DNA of 64,000 nt from an uncultured Prevotellaceae bacterium. Its GTDB lineage: Bacteria > Bacteroidota > Bacteroidia > Bacteroidales > Bacteroidaceae. The stretch covers positions 48,333-112,332 of the forward strand of contig CAMHNI010000008.1 in assembly GCA_946186505.1 (NCBI GenBank). Direction: 5' to 3'. The notes under the pieces are model-generated. The model ran no database searches, had not been told where the DNA came from, and worked only from the letters and a program-made list of their open reading frames with translations. Positions 47,692 through 58,564 of the stretch are shown here, piece by piece. Each line of letters starts with the position of its first letter. Position 1 is the stretch's first letter. Position numbers and translations under genes: made by a program.

Positions 47692-48666
47692 ATGGAGGAG
47701 AAGAAACGGATACTGTTCATCAGACGGACACCCAAGAACAAGTATAGCGGTATTGCCAACTACTGCCGTGCGCTGTACGCTATGTTCAGTGGCGACTCCG
47801 AACTGCAGCCGCTTGACATCGTGGACTATCCTGCACGCCACTCTGCACTGTTCCACTTCTATTACCGTCTCAAACCGCTCTACCAGGCTATCCGGCAAGC
47901 TGACATCGTCCACGTCAACGGCTACACGGAACTGGGAGCCGCACAGGCACTCCTCATGGCAAAGTGGATGGGGAAGAAGACCGTATATACCGCCCACTGG
48001 CACCCCTTTGAAAACCTGAGTCACCCAACGGGCGGAAAACTATTCTTCAACCTCTTCGTAAAGCCCGCCATCAAGTGCTGCGCAGATGTCGTCACGACCA
48101 TCAATAACGAAGACACCCGCTTTTTCCAGACCTTTCACCGTCATGTAGTGCAAATTCCCCACTGGTATGCACCGCTTTCCGATGGAGGTGATATCCGGAA
48201 ACGAAGCAACATGGTGTTGTTTGTCGGACGATTGTCAGACCCCGTTAAGGGGGTGGACTACTTGCAGCGACTGCCAGAAGGCCGCTACGACATCCATCTT
48301 GTGGGTAATGGCCCCAAACCATCGAGAACCGACATGACGCAACACTGCAATATTCCCGCCGATGAGTTGGCACACCTTTATCGCGAAGCATCCGTGCTGG
48401 TTATTCCCTCCAAGTACGAGGCCTTTTCTTACGCCGCGCTTGAGGCCTTAGCCTGTGGTACCCCCGTCCTCATGTCCGACCGTGTGCGTATTGCTGACTA
48501 CTTAGATGGCGTGGCTGGCTTCCGCATATTCCATTACGGTGACTATGACGGTTTTGTGAAGGCTATCGACAAGACTATCACGCTGCCTGTTGACAGCCAA
48601 CGCGTGACAGAGATTTTTTCTCAGACCGCTATCAGGGAACGATATAAGAATGAAGTCTATCTATAG
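47692..48666 (+). CDS. Glycosyltransferase family 4
   Basis: VIPSKYEAFSYAALEALACGTPVLMSD. Confidence 0.88.
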   Translation: MEEKKRILFIRRTPKNKYSGIANYCRALYAMFSGDSELQPLDIVDYPARHSALFHFYYRLKPLYQAIRQADIVHVNGYTELGAAQALLMAKWMGKKTVYTAHWHPFENLSHPTGGKLFFNLFVKPAIKCCADVVTTINNEDTRFFQTFHRHVVQIPHWYAPLSDGGDIRKRSNMVLFVGRLSDPVKGVDYLQRLPEGRYDIHLVGNGPKPSRTDMTQHCNIPADELAHLYREASVLVIPSKYEAFSYAALEALACGTPVLMSDRVRIADYLDGVAGFRIFHYGDYDGFVKAIDKTITLPVDSQRVTEIFSQTAIRERYKNEVYL

Positions 48667-49474
48667 ATACCATTTTACAATGACAGAACTACAACACCTT
48701 CAACAAGTACTACTCAGCATGGCCAAGGACATTGACCGTCTCTGCCGCGATAACGGCATACGCTATCATCTGAATGGCGGGTCGGCCATCGGGGCAGTGC
48801 GACATCACGGATTCATTCCCTGGGACGATGACTATGATATCGAGATGACTCCCAGTAACTACTACCGCTTCATCGAGGTTTGCCGCCAGCAGCTCGATCC
48901 CGCCAAGTACTACGTGCAGGAGGGACTCAAGGACTGGCCAATGGACTCCACAAAAATAAAGCTGTTAGGAACGCGCTTCGGCGAACTGGAGTCACACGCT
49001 GATGACGAAAGCCACAAGGGCATCTTCGTTGATGTCTTCCGCATAGACCATGCCGCCCCTACCCGCTTAGGCAGACTGTGGCAATATGTCTGTGCCAAAT
49101 ACCGTCTGTGCTACCTGCTGTCAAAACGCACCTACCGCAGTGCCACGTTACCCAAACGCCTCATGATGCTCTTGGCCGCGCCACAGCGCATAGGTTTCAT
49201 CCGCCGATACTTCGAACGCCAGCAGACCGGCTATAACAATCGGCCGACCGGCTACTACGGGCTGCTGACGCAAAGGACCAAATACCCTCACTGCATCGTC
49301 AAGGCCGAGGCTGTCGCCACCACCTGCTACATGCCCTTTGAAGACACACAACTACCTGTGGCAGGCAATTACGACGAATACCTCTCCACCATCTTCGGCA
49401 ACTATATGCAGCTGCCACCAGAAGACCAACGCCATTGTGGGCACTTGGAGAGCATCGATTTCGGTCCCTATTAG
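48650..49474 (+). CDS. LicD-family protein (start may be ATG 48680)
   Basis: YHLNGGSAIGAVRHHGFIPWDDDYDIEM. Confidence 0.92.
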   Translation: MKSIYRYHFTMTELQHLQQVLLSMAKDIDRLCRDNGIRYHLNGGSAIGAVRHHGFIPWDDDYDIEMTPSNYYRFIEVCRQQLDPAKYYVQEGLKDWPMDSTKIKLLGTRFGELESHADDESHKGIFVDVFRIDHAAPTRLGRLWQYVCAKYRLCYLLSKRTYRSATLPKRLMMLLAAPQRIGFIRRYFERQQTGYNNRPTGYYGLLTQRTKYPHCIVKAEAVATTCYMPFEDTQLPVAGNYDEYLSTIFGNYMQLPPEDQRHCGHLESIDFGPY

Positions 49475-49491
49475 CCCAAACACATAAGCCT

Positions 49492-50640
49492 ATGAAAAAT
49501 CTATATATAACAATCACCACATGCCTGCTGCTAACCCTTTTTTCAGCCAATTGCTCGACAGAAGATGACTATCTGCCCGCCTATACCCGGGAACTCAGGT
49601 TCGAGGAAGAAACCGATACAGCCAATGAAATAGCCTTTCTCCACCTCTCCGACATCCACGCCAGCACGGCAAGCCTCGCACCCGCGGTCTATTATCTTAC
49701 TGGCAGTGACAGCAACTTTGCACTGCTGACCGGCGACATCATGATCGCCGACAACGTCATCAATACGCTAAAAAGCTCCCCCAAACCCTGTCTGCTCATA
49801 CCTGGCAACCACGACATCTATAGGGTTTACGCGCGCTCCGTGGGGCAATGGGCCTTCCGGAAAACAATTCTCAATGCTATCGGGCAGGAGAGTTACGCTC
49901 ATTTCGCTGATGAAGCCCATAACTACTGGTACAGCGATTTCACCCAAGGAGGGCACACCCTGCGTGTCATCGGTATCGACCAGTATGAGGCACAGAGCGT
50001 AGCACATCCTATTGACTCGTGGGACCACATACAAAACCTCTATTCGCAGGGACAGGTCAACTGGTTCATAGACCTGCTGGAGCACTCGGCCGATGCCGAC
50101 GGCATCATCATTGCCATCCATAACGGTTTCGGAAACGACAAAGTAGGTGTTCGGGACACCACACGCACCGGTCCTTTCACATCCATTCTCGCCTCCACCA
50201 CAACCGAGGGTTACGGCTATTACGGCACGGGCAACACCCTGATGATTCCCGACATTGTAGAGGCATACATCACGGGCAACAACCTCACAGAGCGTAAATA
50301 CCCCAACTCCACCGTCGCCTGTGATACGCTGACCGTTACCACACACTTCACCCGGCCCGCCAACAACTTCATTGCCTACTTTGGCGGACACCTTCACTAC
50401 GATATAGCCGAACCACTGCCAGGTTATCCGCGTCAGTTGCAAATACTCATCACTGAGTGCGGAAAGACCGGACATACCCAAGGCCTGGACGATGCACCAA
50501 AGGGTAAGTTTGGCAACCCTTCCTACTGTTTCAATCTCAACACCGTCAACTTTATCCGCAGACAGCTCTGTATCAAGCGTATTGGAGCCTGCCATAAGAT
50601 AGATGGTACGCTGCGCGACAGCATTATCTTCAACTACTGA
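49492..50640 (+). CDS. Secreted calcineurin-like metallophosphoesterase
   Basis: FLHLSDIHAS...LLTGDIM...IPGNHDIYR. Confidence 0.85.
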   Translation: MKNLYITITTCLLLTLFSANCSTEDDYLPAYTRELRFEEETDTANEIAFLHLSDIHASTASLAPAVYYLTGSDSNFALLTGDIMIADNVINTLKSSPKPCLLIPGNHDIYRVYARSVGQWAFRKTILNAIGQESYAHFADEAHNYWYSDFTQGGHTLRVIGIDQYEAQSVAHPIDSWDHIQNLYSQGQVNWFIDLLEHSADADGIIIAIHNGFGNDKVGVRDTTRTGPFTSILASTTTEGYGYYGTGNTLMIPDIVEAYITGNNLTERKYPNSTVACDTLTVTTHFTRPANNFIAYFGGHLHYDIAEPLPGYPRQLQILITECGKTGHTQGLDDAPKGKFGNPSYCFNLNTVNFIRRQLCIKRIGACHKIDGTLRDSIIFNY

Positions 50641-50729
50641 CAGACATTCCACTGCAAAAAAAGACTGAGCAAAGCACAAAAATGCAAGGATTGTTACGGA
50701 ATTGATAAATATTTCGTACCTTTGCAGCC

Positions 50730-51551
50730 ATGAAAGATTTTTCCATGCTTATCTCCGTTTACAAGAACGAGAAAGCGGAGCACCTGAAGCAATGTTTTGA
50801 CAGCGTGGCCCAACAGACCTTGCAGCCTACTGAAATTGTACTTGTCGAAGACGGACCCCTGACTCCACAGATAAACGAAGCCATTGAGCAAGAACAACAA
50901 CGCTTTAACAATATCATACGGGTCAAACTGGAACGAAACAGCGGGCTGGGGACAGCTCTGCGAGAGGGATTGAAGGTATGTCACTATGACATTGTTGCCC
51001 GCATGGATGCAGATGATATATGCCAGCCTCAACGATTCGAGTTGCAAATGCAACACCTGGAAGCCCACCCCGATGTCGATGTCATCAGTTCATGGATTGC
51101 CGAATTCTATGACTCGCTTGATAACATCATCGCCATCCGCGACCTGCCAGAGGAACATGCCGACATCTACGAGTTCGGGAAAATACGCAACCCCATCAAC
51201 CATCCTGCCGTCATGTTCCGCCGACAAGCCGTCATTGACGCTGGCAGCTACCAGCCATTCCCATTGTTCGAAGACTACTATCTGTGGGCACGGATGCTCA
51301 ACGGCGGGAACCGCTTCCACAACATCCAACAGCCGCTGTTACTCTTCCGCCGCTCTTCACAGATGATGCATCGACGGGGCGGATGGCGCTATGCCAAGAA
51401 TGAGATTCTTTTCCAACGGGCACTCCATGAGATGGGCTATATCACCGCATGGCGCATGACGAAGAACATCATCCTGCGCTACGGCATCCGCCTCGTTCCC
51501 AACTCTGTCCGCAGTTGGATCTACAGCCGTTTCCTGCGCCGGCAGTTCTGA
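50730..51551 (+). CDS. Glycosyltransferase family 2
   Basis: FSMLISVYKNEKAEHLKQC...VLVEDGPL...ARMDADDIC. Confidence 0.92.
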   Translation: MKDFSMLISVYKNEKAEHLKQCFDSVAQQTLQPTEIVLVEDGPLTPQINEAIEQEQQRFNNIIRVKLERNSGLGTALREGLKVCHYDIVARMDADDICQPQRFELQMQHLEAHPDVDVISSWIAEFYDSLDNIIAIRDLPEEHADIYEFGKIRNPINHPAVMFRRQAVIDAGSYQPFPLFEDYYLWARMLNGGNRFHNIQQPLLLFRRSSQMMHRRGGWRYAKNEILFQRALHEMGYITAWRMTKNIILRYGIRLVPNSVRSWIYSRFLRRQF

Positions 51552-51753
51552 GTTTACTGTCACTCTATCCCAACACCGCAAAGGTTTCACGAAAGTAAAA
51601 AATCACACTAACTCTTGGTGCGATGAAGTTTTTTTCGTACCTTTGCACCCGTTTTGCAGAAAAATGCAGAAAAAAACGCATTTAGCTGCAATAAAACGGA
51701 CGGTGTGCCGTTGATATAATAAGTAACGGAACAATACTTCGAAAACAATATAT

Positions 51754-52383
51754 ATGACAGTTCACAAGAGTGGATATGTAATAGACGGTATGAACGGATT
51801 TGAGCGCAACGTGAAGCGTGTGTTCGACTTGATTGTTGCCATGATATGTCTGATCATATTCTCTCCGCTTTTCCTTTATTGCTATATAGCCATACGGCGT
51901 GAGAATAACGGGCCTGTCATATACAAGCAGGAGCGCATAGGCCGTTTCGGACGTCCGTTCTATATCTATAAGTTCCGCAGTATGGTCGTTGGGGCCGAAG
52001 ATCAGGGACCGCAGTTATGCGACACCGACGAGGATGCCCGACTGACCAAGATCGGGAAGTTCCTTCGTAACCACCATCTGGACGAACTGCCCCAGTTCTG
52101 GAACGTCTTCAAGGGTGAAATGTCTTTCGTAGGTCCCCGTCCTGAGCGGAAATTCTTTATCGACCAGATTATGGAGCACGATAACCGCTACAAGTATCTC
52201 TACCAGATACGTCCGGGCATCACGTCGATGGCCACCCTTTATAATGGCTATACAGACACTATGGACAAGATGCTGAAGCGTTTGGAGATGGATCTCTACT
52301 ATCTGGAGAACCGCTCATGGCTGCTCGACTTCAAGATTCTTGGCCTGACGTTTGCCAAGATAGCCTTTGGCAAGGTTTTCTAA
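51754..52383 (+). CDS. Bacterial sugar transferase (WcaJ/WbaP-like)
   Basis: VKRVFDLIVAMICLIIFSPLF...YKFRSMVVGAE...HLDELPQFWNVFKGEMSFVGPRPE. Confidence 0.95.
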   Translation: MTVHKSGYVIDGMNGFERNVKRVFDLIVAMICLIIFSPLFLYCYIAIRRENNGPVIYKQERIGRFGRPFYIYKFRSMVVGAEDQGPQLCDTDEDARLTKIGKFLRNHHLDELPQFWNVFKGEMSFVGPRPERKFFIDQIMEHDNRYKYLYQIRPGITSMATLYNGYTDTMDKMLKRLEMDLYYLENRSWLLDFKILGLTFAKIAFGKVF

Positions 52384-52814
52384 TACTTCCGGAAACTTAA
52401 CCTCACATCTTCTTTATCGAGTACCATATTGTCGCTGTCGAGCCTATAGACTCTGTACGACTGGTCTGACCGGTCGATGCCGTAAGGTTTCAGGTTCTCG
52501 ACTTCATGTTCGGGCAGTTCACCGTTTTCCCCGCTCTCGTCAAAATAGGGAGACCTGAGCAGCAGCGAGTCACCGACGAAATTGAAGCGAAACAACACAT
52601 TCTCATGCTTGCCCTTCATGTTTCTGACCTCTAAGAGGTGGACCTGTACCGCCCAGTACTCACCTGAGGTATGCATATCGGCCTTGTACCCGCTCTGCAG
52701 CGAGTCAATAGCCGTCAACTGCCACAAACCGTCGAAGTCGCCGTTTTCTGACACCCTTACCTCACAGGCTCCCACCCCCAGGCACAACGCCATCAGTCCG
52801 AGTAGTTTCTTCAT
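52380..52814 (-). CDS. Small lipoprotein, lipocalin-like
   Basis: MKKLLGLMALCLGVGACEVRVSENGDFDGLWQL. Confidence 0.65.
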   Translation of the reverse strand: MKKLLGLMALCLGVGACEVRVSENGDFDGLWQLTAIDSLQSGYKADMHTSGEYWAVQVHLLEVRNMKGKHENVLFRFNFVGDSLLLRSPYFDESGENGELPEHEVENLKPYGIDRSDQSYRVYRLDSDNMVLDKEDVRLSFRKY

Positions 52815-52982
52815 TGTTGATAACATTTGGCGGCAAAGGTACACAAAAAAAACGAGAAAAACAAAGATGTAGGGATTTTCCCCCATGTGTTTAGGGAAAA
52901 TCCTTTGCAGAAGTCAGGAAAAAGTCGTTTCTTTGCAACAGAAAAAAGAAATAACATGTTGAACCGATAAAACTTTACGATT

Positions 52983-53960
52983 ATGAAAAAGATGATATTC
53001 GCACTGATTATGATGCTGACCGCAAGCGTGTCGGCAAGTGCAATGAGCTACGAGCAGGCTCGCAACGAGGCCCTGTTCCTCACCGACAAGATGGCCTATG
53101 AGCTGAATCTGACAGATGCCCAGTACGAGGCAGCCTATGAAATCAACCTCGACTATCTAATGGGCGTGACAGGTCAGGGCGACGTGTTCGGCACCTACTG
53201 GGAGCGCCGTAACCTCGACCTGAGCTACATCCTCTACAGCTGGCAGTGGGAGGCATTCCGTGCAGCCACCTATTTCTACCGTCCGCTCTATTGGGATGCC
53301 GGCTACTGGCACTTCGGCATTTACGCCCGCTATCCGCACCGTGACTACTTCTACTTCGGACGTCCTCATTTCTATGCAACTTATCGGGGCGGACACAGCT
53401 GGCACATGAACGGCGGTCGCAGCTTCTATCACGGACGCGACAGCCACTTCCGCCCAGCCCTGCCCCCAAGCCGTCAGCACTTTGGAATGCGCAACGGATA
53501 TGACCGGGGAGACTACCGGGGAGCACGTAACGGCAGCTCAACCCGTGTCACAGGTCACCACGACTCAAGAATGAACGGAAACGGTCATCACAGCAGCAGC
53601 TACGACAACAACCGCAGCGGACGCTTTGGCAGCAACAGCGGCCGTCCGTCAGGAAAAGTCAACCGGGAGAGCAACATGGGTAACCGTCCGTCTGGAAACA
53701 ACGGTGACAACCGTCCATCTGGCAGCAATATGGGAAACCGTCCGTCTGGCAGCAATATGGGAAACCGTCCGTCTGGTAGCAGCATGGGAAACCGTCCGTC
53801 TGGAAGCAGCATGGGAAGCCGTCCGTCTGGAAGCAGCATGGGAAGCCGTTCGTCCGGTAGCATTAGCAGGGGAACCCATTCCTCAGGTGGATCCAGCGCT
53901 GGCAGCCGCTCCTCTGGCAGCAGTTCAAACAGCCACGGCCACTTCGGCGGTCGCCGCTAA
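52983..53960 (+). CDS. Secreted protein with Gly/Ser/Arg-rich tandem-repeat C-terminus
   Basis: Repeats NRPSGSNMG/SRPSGSSMG. Confidence 0.75.
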   Translation: MKKMIFALIMMLTASVSASAMSYEQARNEALFLTDKMAYELNLTDAQYEAAYEINLDYLMGVTGQGDVFGTYWERRNLDLSYILYSWQWEAFRAATYFYRPLYWDAGYWHFGIYARYPHRDYFYFGRPHFYATYRGGHSWHMNGGRSFYHGRDSHFRPALPPSRQHFGMRNGYDRGDYRGARNGSSTRVTGHHDSRMNGNGHHSSSYDNNRSGRFGSNSGRPSGKVNRESNMGNRPSGNNGDNRPSGSNMGNRPSGSNMGNRPSGSSMGNRPSGSSMGSRPSGSSMGSRSSGSISRGTHSSGGSSAGSRSSGSSSNSHGHFGGRR

Positions 53961-54466
53961 AGTTCCAGGATGCGCACCTCGCAGTTAGTCATGCGCTCCA
54001 CCTCACGCATTTGCTTGCCGTAGTACACCGCTTGTATCGCCTTGTTGATGATACCGTGTCCTACGGCAAGCACTGTTTTTCCTGCATAGTTCTTGCGCAC
54101 AAAATCCAGAAACGCTCCGGCTCTGGCCATCAAAGCATCAAGCGACTCAATATCATCTGACCAGGCTACGCCCTTCAAGTCAGGGATGTAGCGACCGGTG
54201 AACGCCCCCCAGTCGCGCTCCCTCAGTAGTGGAGTGGTATCCACGCCGAGGCCGTGGGGCTCTGCCAGGATACGCGCCGTGTCCGCAGAACGTTTCAAGT
54301 CGCTGGCCACAAAGGCATCAATGGGGACTGCCGCCATTTTGTCACGCAACTGCTGGGCCTGCCTGATGCCCACGTCGTTCAGCCGTCCCTGAGTCTGTCC
54401 CTGCATCACCTGGTTGGCATTATCCACCGTCTCGCCGTGACGCACCAAATACAACGTCGTTTTCAT
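53957..54466 (-). CDS. Histidine phosphatase family protein
   Basis: TTLYLVRHGETVDNANQVMQGQTQGRLNDVG...VLAVGHGIINKA. Confidence 0.92.
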   Translation of the reverse strand: MKTTLYLVRHGETVDNANQVMQGQTQGRLNDVGIRQAQQLRDKMAAVPIDAFVASDLKRSADTARILAEPHGLGVDTTPLLRERDWGAFTGRYIPDLKGVAWSDDIESLDALMARAGAFLDFVRKNYAGKTVLAVGHGIINKAIQAVYYGKQMREVERMTNCEVRILEL

Positions 54467-54590
54467 CTTCTTGCAATCAGACTGCAAAGTTACAACTTTT
54501 TCACGAGACACAAGCACGGACAGACAAATTTCCTGAACCTTTTTTCAAAAGCCCGCCACATCATGTATTTTCAGCCATCCGAAGTCCATT

Positions 54591-54746
54591 TTCCTGCACT
54601 GACTACTGAGTGTCAGACAGTTAGGTAAAAAAAGCGAGAATTATCCTGCACTGAATCCTGAAAATACCTGCACTGAATCCTGAAAACACCTGCACTTGAT
54701 GCCGAAAGGTATCTAACCATCTGAAAAACAGTAGTCAGTGCAGGAA
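54591..54746. repeat. MITE-like palindromic element
   Basis: TTCCTGCACTGACTACTG (left) inverted as CAGTAGTCAGTGCAGGAA (right); internal direct repeats CCTGCACTGAATCCTGAAAA. Confidence 0.75.
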
Positions 54747-54940
54747 GTGCAGGATAATGTCACGCATAAATAATTGGCAGGGCCAAATCGTCGGTTCTGG
54801 TAATCAAAAAAATCACAGCAGCACAAAGTCCGTGCCCGTCCGTTCTGTCCGGTGCCAAATAAGAAAAATCCTTAAGTCCTGTAGTCCGATGCCGAAAAAG
54901 ATCAAGAGGGTTCTTTGCTTTCTTGCTCTGGCAAGCGTCT

Positions 54941-54984
54941 CCTATCGTCGCCGAGCGGCAAAGCAAGCGAGCTCGAGCGCTGCC
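54941..54984. repeat. Hairpin family B copies (core GAGCTC)
   Basis: gcaagcgtctcctatcgtcgccgagcggcaaagcaagcgagctcgagcgctgcc. Confidence 0.5.
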
Positions 54985-54985
54985 G

Positions 54986-55050
54986 ATCATTTTTCGTCCA
55001 ACTAATTTGGTAGTTTAAGAATATGTTATTACTTTTGCAAAGTCTAACAA
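54986..55050 (+). promoter_or_regulatory. RAYT-type upstream region driving 55066
   Basis: gatcatttttcgtccaactaatttggtagtttaagaatatgttattacttttgcaaagtctaacaag; repeated at ~61660 and ~63710. Confidence 0.65.
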
Positions 55051-55065
55051 GTCTTTTTCGACGCC

Positions 55066-56697
55066 ATGTTGCACAGGATTTGTTTCTTACTCTTCGCTAT
55101 AGTCCTGTTGGCGGGCTGTACTGACGGGACTGAGCGGCGGCTCCAGCTGGAGGAACTGGAGCGGCAGAACCGTGCCGACAGCCTGATGACCAACGACTCG
55201 CTGGCTCGCGACCTCGTCCTCTGGTTCGACCGTTACGGCACGCCCAACGAGCAGATGCGTGCCCACTACATCCTCGGCCGCACCCACTACGACCGCGGTG
55301 AACTGCCCCAGGCTCTTGAAGCCTACAAGGATGCCGCCGACCGGGCCGACACTTCTTCCGCCGACTGCGACTTCCGCACGCTGAGCCGCGTCCATGCCCA
55401 GACCGCCCAGCTCTACTACAGTCAGCTGTTGCCCGATAATATGATACGCCATGAGCGTCTTGCCATGAAGTATGCGAAGGTGGCGAAGGACACGATGCAA
55501 TACCTCTATTGTCATGGAATGTTGGCGGAAGGATATGAGATGAAAAATATGCCTGACTCCGCACTAATTATTCTGTCAGAGGCATATACATTATATGAAA
55601 ATGCAGGATGTGATAAACACGCTGCTTCACTTTGCTGCTCTATGGCAGACATCTACAGGCAGCTCAAAGACTATGCACAGGCAGGAATTTATATGCTGAA
55701 GTATGAAAGTCAAACCGGATACTTTAATAAAAATGGTGACATAAATCCTGGCAAGGAAATGTATTATTCTTGCAAAGGCCATCTCTGCCTCGATAATTCT
55801 GACAAAGACAATGCAGAACACTATTTCCGAAAACTGCTTGGCGTTGCCAACAATTACGACTTGAAGATTGCCGCTCTTAATGGCCTTCAGCAGTTTTATG
55901 CCAAATATCATGATAAGGACTCACTTATAAAATATAGTTATCTCAGGGACAGCATCTGTAGCATAGCGCACAATGACATTGAAATACAGAAGACCCTCCA
56001 GGTACAGGCCTTGTACGACTATACACGCAGCGAACTGATTGCAATCCAAAAAAGCCGCGAAGCTGACAGGTTGCGTTACGTTCTTGTCATTCTCGTTTCG
56101 CTCAGCATAATCCTCACATTACTCTCCATCATTGTCTTTATCCGTCACCAGAACGCTCAGAGACTGCTTCAAAGCAAATACCAGGCAGAGATGGAAAAAA
56201 TGGCTCAGGCACAGACCGACTTGTTGGCGTTACGGTCAGAACAAACAGTGTCTCAAGCATTGCTCTGCCAGAAAGAGCAGGAGATAAAATCCTTACAGGA
56301 CACAACCGAGCAATACCGCCACAAGATACATACGCTACAGAGCTATGCCATCAACGAGCGGCTACAGAAAGCTCCTGTCACACTCAGGTTGCAGCAGTAC
56401 TTGAAGCATGACCCCAACCAGCTTCCTGCCTTCGAAGATTGGAGAGACCTGAAAGTTCTCATCAACCACGAAATACCATCCTTCTACGACACCCTCGTCA
56501 AAGACAACAAGCTAAACAGTTTCGAGTACGATGTCTGTGTACTCCTCAGACTGCAATTCTCACCTACCAATATTGCTAAGTTGAAGAGATGCACACCCTC
56601 TTATATTACCCAGATTCGCAAGGGCATATACAAAAAGCTTTTCCAAAAAGAAGGGCGTGCAGACGATTTAGATGACTACGTCCTTTCGTTGTCATAA
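55066..56697 (+). CDS. TPR lipoprotein / TM / HTH-like membrane regulator
   Basis: Lipobox LLAGC, TPR-like repeats, TM, coiled-coil, C-terminal HTH-like segment. Confidence 0.8.
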   Translation: MLHRICFLLFAIVLLAGCTDGTERRLQLEELERQNRADSLMTNDSLARDLVLWFDRYGTPNEQMRAHYILGRTHYDRGELPQALEAYKDAADRADTSSADCDFRTLSRVHAQTAQLYYSQLLPDNMIRHERLAMKYAKVAKDTMQYLYCHGMLAEGYEMKNMPDSALIILSEAYTLYENAGCDKHAASLCCSMADIYRQLKDYAQAGIYMLKYESQTGYFNKNGDINPGKEMYYSCKGHLCLDNSDKDNAEHYFRKLLGVANNYDLKIAALNGLQQFYAKYHDKDSLIKYSYLRDSICSIAHNDIEIQKTLQVQALYDYTRSELIAIQKSREADRLRYVLVILVSLSIILTLLSIIVFIRHQNAQRLLQSKYQAEMEKMAQAQTDLLALRSEQTVSQALLCQKEQEIKSLQDTTEQYRHKIHTLQSYAINERLQKAPVTLRLQQYLKHDPNQLPAFEDWRDLKVLINHEIPSFYDTLVKDNKLNSFEYDVCVLLRLQFSPTNIAKLKRCTPSYITQIRKGIYKKLFQKEGRADDLDDYVLSLS

Positions 56698-56867
56698 TAT
56701 CAAAAATTGCCGGTTTCATCGTTACTTTTCGCTTTTCTGTCATTTTTCTGCACTCACTTAAATATATTTACTAAAATCATTTAAGTGAAGTTTTTTTGCT
56801 CAATATCAAGATTTGAGGTATCTTTGGGGCATCATTTATGTCAAACAAAAGTACAGTTATGAAACAG

Positions 56868-57206
56868 CTATTTTTATGCATCTCGATGCTCTTATGCATT
56901 AGCACTATTGCTTTTGCAGGAAACTCAGTACCATTAACCCATCAACCTAACGGCTCCACCCATGAAGGTAATGGCAAGGCTCCCGCCCGTCCGTGGTACA
57001 TCTCTCAGGACGCGAGCGTGCTCACCATGTCAGCCACCCCGTGCGCCTACACCCTCGTGCTCTGCGACGAGGCTGGCGTCGTGGCCTACACTGCCGTCCT
57101 GCCCGCCGCCACCACCATGGTGACGCTGCCCGCTACACTCAGCGGCGACTACGAAATCCGCTTCGTGGCCGACACCTATTATTATTATGGATACATAACT
57201 CTGTAA
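56868..57206 (+). CDS. DUF3244-like secreted protein
   Basis: Signal peptide; LVLCDEAGVVAYTAVLPAATTMVTLPATLSGDYEIRF. Confidence 0.6.
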   Translation, partial: LFLCISMLLCISTIAFAGNSVPLTHQPNGSTHEGNGKAPARPWYISQDASVLTMSATPCAYTLVLCDEAGVVAYTAVLPAATTMVTLPATLSGDYEIRFVADTYYYYGYITL

Positions 57207-57278
57207 AACAATCTCTCTCAGGCTGTGCCCTGACGGGCACAGCCTAACGCTAAAAAAAATATTAATAAGATTAAGGCT

Positions 57279-58532
57279 ATGAAAAAGTATTATTCCTTAT
57301 GTGTGTTACTGCTCGCCCTGGTTCCACAGGTTGGATTTCCTCAGTTTAGAATAGTTGATAATGGAAATATAGCTATTAATACGACAGCAACACCAAAATC
57401 GCTTATTTCTGTCAATTGTGCTGGCGATACCTTATATGGTGCTTACTTTAAGGCACAAACCCAAAATGGCGTTTACTTAAAGACTGATGGACTACATGGG
57501 CTTAAGATTGACAATGAGGCCACAGATACGTCATATTTCTGCGCCGTCAATATGGGTATTAGGACTGATGTCGGACGATTTCTTCCAGAGGAGCATTCAG
57601 GCCGACATTTTGGCATCGTCGGATGTGCCGACAATGCGACCAGGTCTTTCGGCATATTCGGGAAAGTCCAGAACGCCTCTAAAGGAGCCGCTATCTATGG
57701 CACAACATTCGCCGATTTTGGTAACAGTTTGACGGATTCACACCTATATGCAGGTTACTTCCATGGTGATGCTAAAGTCACAGGCGACCTCATGGTCAGC
57801 GGCGGTATTAGCGGCGTCATTTTGGGAGAGTCAGCCCAAGCTACCCGTGCAACTAACTCAAGTCAGCATTTTGCGACATTGCCAGCCTGTGAAATGATAA
57901 AGGGCCTTTATCCCTACACGATTCAGCTTAAAGAGCCGCAATATAAAACTGAAACAGAACCATTGCCTGGAGTTGACGAGAGTCTGAGCGGGGAAACTGA
58001 AGAAGAGTACGAACCTGGTATTATAGAAAAGCAATACTATGGAAAGAAACATTTCACCTTGTCTGCCGAAAAGCTGGAAGAGGTCTTTCCCGATCTGGTA
58101 TATGAGCGAGAAGATGGTACTAAAGGTGTAAACTATGTGGAGATGATACCTATACTCGTCCAGTCTATCAATGAACTGAATGGCAAAATTGAACAACTGA
58201 CCAAGGAGAAAGCAAGCCTTACCCGCTCGATAGACAATAAAGAGAGTGTAGAAGAGTCACACATATCAGAGAACCGAAACATCCTCTATCAGAACACGCC
58301 GAACCCCTTCAAAGAGCAGACCATCATCCGCTTTTCACTTGCAGAAAACACTACAAACGCTACCATCTGTGTCTTTGACATGACAGGCAAGATGCTCAAA
58401 CATATACCCGTGACGGCTAGTGAACACAGTGTCACCGTCAATGGGTGGGAACTCGGAGAAGGTATGTTCCTCTACTCTCTCGTGGTAGGTGGACATGAAG
58501 TTGACACCAAACGTATGATTATTACAAAATGA
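57279..58532 (+). CDS. Secreted protein with peptidase S74-like region and T9SS type A sorting domain
   Basis: C-terminus YQNTPNPFKEQTIIRFSLAE...MFLYSLVVGGHEVDTKRMIITK. Confidence 0.85.
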   Translation: MKKYYSLCVLLLALVPQVGFPQFRIVDNGNIAINTTATPKSLISVNCAGDTLYGAYFKAQTQNGVYLKTDGLHGLKIDNEATDTSYFCAVNMGIRTDVGRFLPEEHSGRHFGIVGCADNATRSFGIFGKVQNASKGAAIYGTTFADFGNSLTDSHLYAGYFHGDAKVTGDLMVSGGISGVILGESAQATRATNSSQHFATLPACEMIKGLYPYTIQLKEPQYKTETEPLPGVDESLSGETEEEYEPGIIEKQYYGKKHFTLSAEKLEEVFPDLVYEREDGTKGVNYVEMIPILVQSINELNGKIEQLTKEKASLTRSIDNKESVEESHISENRNILYQNTPNPFKEQTIIRFSLAENTTNATICVFDMTGKMLKHIPVTASEHSVTVNGWELGEGMFLYSLVVGGHEVDTKRMIITK

Positions 58533-58564
58533 CGTTCCATGGTATGTGTAAAATGGATTTAAGT

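Noticed and set aside
49768-50679. 303 aa minus-strand ORF
   Set aside because: Antisense to the metallophosphoesterase with catalytic motifs.
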